This document shows, in pieces, positions 39,168-40,904 of a stretch of DNA of 40,904 bases. Source of the DNA: Treponema sp. (GTDB lineage: Bacteria > Spirochaetota > Spirochaetia > Treponematales > Treponemataceae); the NCBI GenBank assembly GCA_022640795.1, contig JALCCK010000022.1, forward strand, positions 1 to 40,904, given 5' to 3'. How positions within the stretch are numbered: position 1 is the first letter of the stretch; each line of letters opens with the position of its first letter. The position numbers and the translations under genes were made by a program. Below the pieces are notes generated by a model. The model saw nothing but the letters and a program-made list of their open reading frames with translations, had not been told where the DNA came from and searched no databases.

Positions 39168-40904
39168 TTATCCAAATGTCTGTAGTTTTCCAATATATTC
39201 AGAAAGGATTTTTTTCTGCCGTCTCAGTTCACGAACAGCTGTCCCGTATGAAACAAATTTAAATCTGATGCCTGTTCCGGGCTTCAGCTGGCCGAGACGG
39301 GGCATATCCGCGGTAATAACTGTCGCAATCTTAGCATATCCGCCGCACGTCTGATGATCCGCTGCCATGATAATCGGCTGTCCGGATGAGGAAATTTGAA
39401 CAGAGCCGTATGTTATACCATCGGAAATTATATCCGTTCCGTTTCGACTTTTAAGCTTTGCTCCGGCAAGCCGCAGACCCATTCGATCGGATTCTCCGGA
39501 GACGATATAGTAATTTTTTATAAACTGGCGGACAGCTGCCGCAGGGAAAAAAGAGTCCTGGGGGCCGGCAATGATTCGGAGCGTAACAGGACCCCGGTCA
39601 TCGGAGACAGAACCGGGTGGTACCGTGAGCAGCTCCTCCGGAACAGGTAACGGCTTTGTATGGTTAATACCGGCCGCTGTACAAAGCGGCAGAACATCCC
39701 CTGTCACCAGCGCACGGCCTTTGAATCCACCCAGTCCATACCGCATACTGGTCGACCGGCTGCCGAGAACGACAGGAACATTAATACCGCCGGAAAAAGC
39801 AATATAACTTCGCAAGCCGGTTACCGTAAATCCGAGTGAAAGAATACTACCCGCATGAGCATAAACCTGCGTATACAGGGGAATTCGCTGACCGTTCAGC
39901 GTCGGCTGCTGATCCGCACCGGTAACAGCAAAATACGTATCTTCAAAAAACCGTAACTTCGGTCCCAGCATCGTCGTTTCAAGAACTGCGGCTTCAGGTT
40001 TATTTCCGGTAATTGCGTTCGCAAGCCGGTATGAAATCCGGTCCATAACGCCGGAAGGCGTAAACCCGTCTTTCTGGAACCTGAACCGGCCGCCGTCCTG
40101 GACCGTCGTTAACGCGCCTGCAGTAATAACAGAAACAGAAGCCCCTTCCGGCGATAAAATCCGTTCTTCCGGCTGCTTTCTGTCAAATATACCGGAAAGC
40201 CGGTCGAAATCCTGCCTGGTTATCGGTTCGAACCTGATGTGGTCGCCCGCTTTAAATAAAACAGGCGGTGTTCGCAACGGGTCGTACGGTTTTATCGGTG
40301 TCCGTCCTATAAGCTGCCAGCCGCCGGGCGAATCAAGTGGATATATGCCGGTCTGACTGCCGGCTATTCCAACACTTCCTGCAGCTATCTTAAGCCTGGG
40401 GGTATTGAGCCTCGGGGTTGTCAAACGCCCGTCCATTCCTCCCAGATATACAAAGCCCGGAAGGAACCCCAGCATGTAAACGAGATATTCTTTTGATGAG
40501 TGCAGAGCAATTACCTGTTCCCTGCTCAATCCGCTGTGACTGCAGACAGTTGCCATATCCGGAGCCAAATCGTCTTCATAACAGACCGGAACGGTATGGA
40601 GCACTTCACTGCCAGTTTCAGGCTCGCTGACTGTTGTATCAACTACGGCAGTCCGCTTTATAATCCGTTTCAGTTTTCTGCAAATGCTGTTCCTGGTAAT
40701 TGCAAGCGGATCAAAGTAAACAGAAACAGAACAAAACGCCGGAACCCATTCAACAATCCCGGAAAGTAATCCATCATTAAATTCCGATTCAAGTTCTTCC
40801 ACAAACAGCCGGATACGACGGTTTATCTGTTCACTGATGCCGGTACCGAATTCCAGCACAAGCGCACTATCACCTGCTGAAATCATTCGGATTTTTTTTT
40901 CAGA
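39168..40904 (-). CDS. 5-oxoprolinase subunits B and C, fused (PxpB-PxpC); probably 5'-partial
   Basis: One continuous frame encodes both remaining oxoprolinase subunits. Residues up to about 225 match PxpB/KipI (ISAGDSALVLEFG, YMLGFLPGFVYLGGMD, GSVGIAGSQTGIYPLDSPGG, WQLIGRTPIKPYDP). From about 255 to the end it matches PxpC/KipA (SVITAGALTTVQDGGR, GVMDRISYRLAN, SYIAFSGGINVPVVLGSRST, SSGQPIIMAADHQTCGGYAK). PxpB/C supply the ATP-dependent phosphorylation step for PxpA. The first ATG in view (40886) lies only four residues before the conserved AGDS, closer than usual; the frame is open to the window edge (SEKKIR precedes it), so I infer the true start is just outside. A linker of about 30 residues joins the halves. 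Confidence 0.92.
   Translation of the reverse strand, partial: SEKKIRMISAGDSALVLEFGTGISEQINRRIRLFVEELESEFNDGLLSGIVEWVPAFCSVSVYFDPLAITRNSICRKLKRIIKRTAVVDTTVSEPETGSEVLHTVPVCYEDDLAPDMATVCSHSGLSREQVIALHSSKEYLVYMLGFLPGFVYLGGMDGRLTTPRLNTPRLKIAAGSVGIAGSQTGIYPLDSPGGWQLIGRTPIKPYDPLRTPPVLFKAGDHIRFEPITRQDFDRLSGIFDRKQPEERILSPEGASVSVITAGALTTVQDGGRFRFQKDGFTPSGVMDRISYRLANAITGNKPEAAVLETTMLGPKLRFFEDTYFAVTGADQQPTLNGQRIPLYTQVYAHAGSILSLGFTVTGLRSYIAFSGGINVPVVLGSRSTSMRYGLGGFKGRALVTGDVLPLCTAAGINHTKPLPVPEELLTVPPGSVSDDRGPVTLRIIAGPQDSFFPAAAVRQFIKNYYIVSGESDRMGLRLAGAKLKSRNGTDIISDGITYGSVQISSSGQPIIMAADHQTCGGYAKIATVITADMPRLGQLKPGTGIRFKFVSYGTAVRELRRQKKILSEYIGKLQTFG

Overview
The window is almost wall-to-wall coding and reads as chromosome from a spirochaete of the genus Treponema. 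The evidence is a pair of periplasmic-flagellum outer-layer (FlaA) genes divergent from a class II fructose-bisphosphate aldolase gene, a compact division cluster without the usual murein-precursor genes, and the general family content. I cannot fix the species. No insertion sequences, prophage, CRISPR array, tRNA or rRNA were recognised.

Positions 1-13907 (all minus strand) form one long division and cell-wall operon. In transcription order: mraZ, rsmH, ftsL, murF, ftsW, ftsQ, ftsA, ftsZ, xerD-like recombinase, TPR lipoprotein, dprA, topA, xerC-like recombinase and the first codons of hslV. Most genes overlap or sit within a few bases of each other. The operon has a good sigma-70 promoter and, just downstream of it, four 10-bp GTGGK direct repeats that match the known target of the MraZ repressor. 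Divergent from mraZ is an uncharacterised protein (13978-14700) with a possible nuclease-like N-terminus and winged-helix-like C-terminus. It is followed by a gene-free 550-bp block made largely of degenerate 22/23-bp tandem repeats.

Positions 15197-18738 hold the two-gene flaA operon (perfect TTGACA-17-TATAAT promoter, strong terminator), fba on the opposite strand with its own terminator, and a membrane protein of unknown function. Positions 18828-21330 are a translation operon, infC-rpmI-rplT, extended by a ZapB-like coiled-coil gene, zapA and a YaiI/YqxD-family gene. infC starts at TTG behind a hairpin that touches its ribosome binding site.

Positions 21341-30815 are mixed housekeeping genes: a GAF/HD-GYP protein, an RsmB/F-type RNA methyltransferase, a NagZ-like lipoprotein, an SDR oxidoreductase, ttcA, epmA next to its substrate gene efp, deoB, and an iron-type alcohol dehydrogenase. 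Several genes here (nagZ-like, SDR, ttcA, epmA, and possibly the 18055-18738 membrane protein) have no Shine-Dalgarno sequence and a -10 box 6-7 bases before the start codon, as expected of leaderless mRNAs.

Positions 30845-40904 (minus strand) form a nine-gene metabolic operon. In transcription order it is a pxpB-pxpC fusion (running off the window), a YcsI/UPF0317 gene, pxpA, gcvT, gcvH, gcvPA, gcvPB, lplA and lpdA. It joins 5-oxoproline opening to glycine cleavage and to the lipoate ligase and E3 enzyme that glycine cleavage needs. One reading is that the operon handles both products of glutathione or gamma-glutamyl-peptide breakdown.
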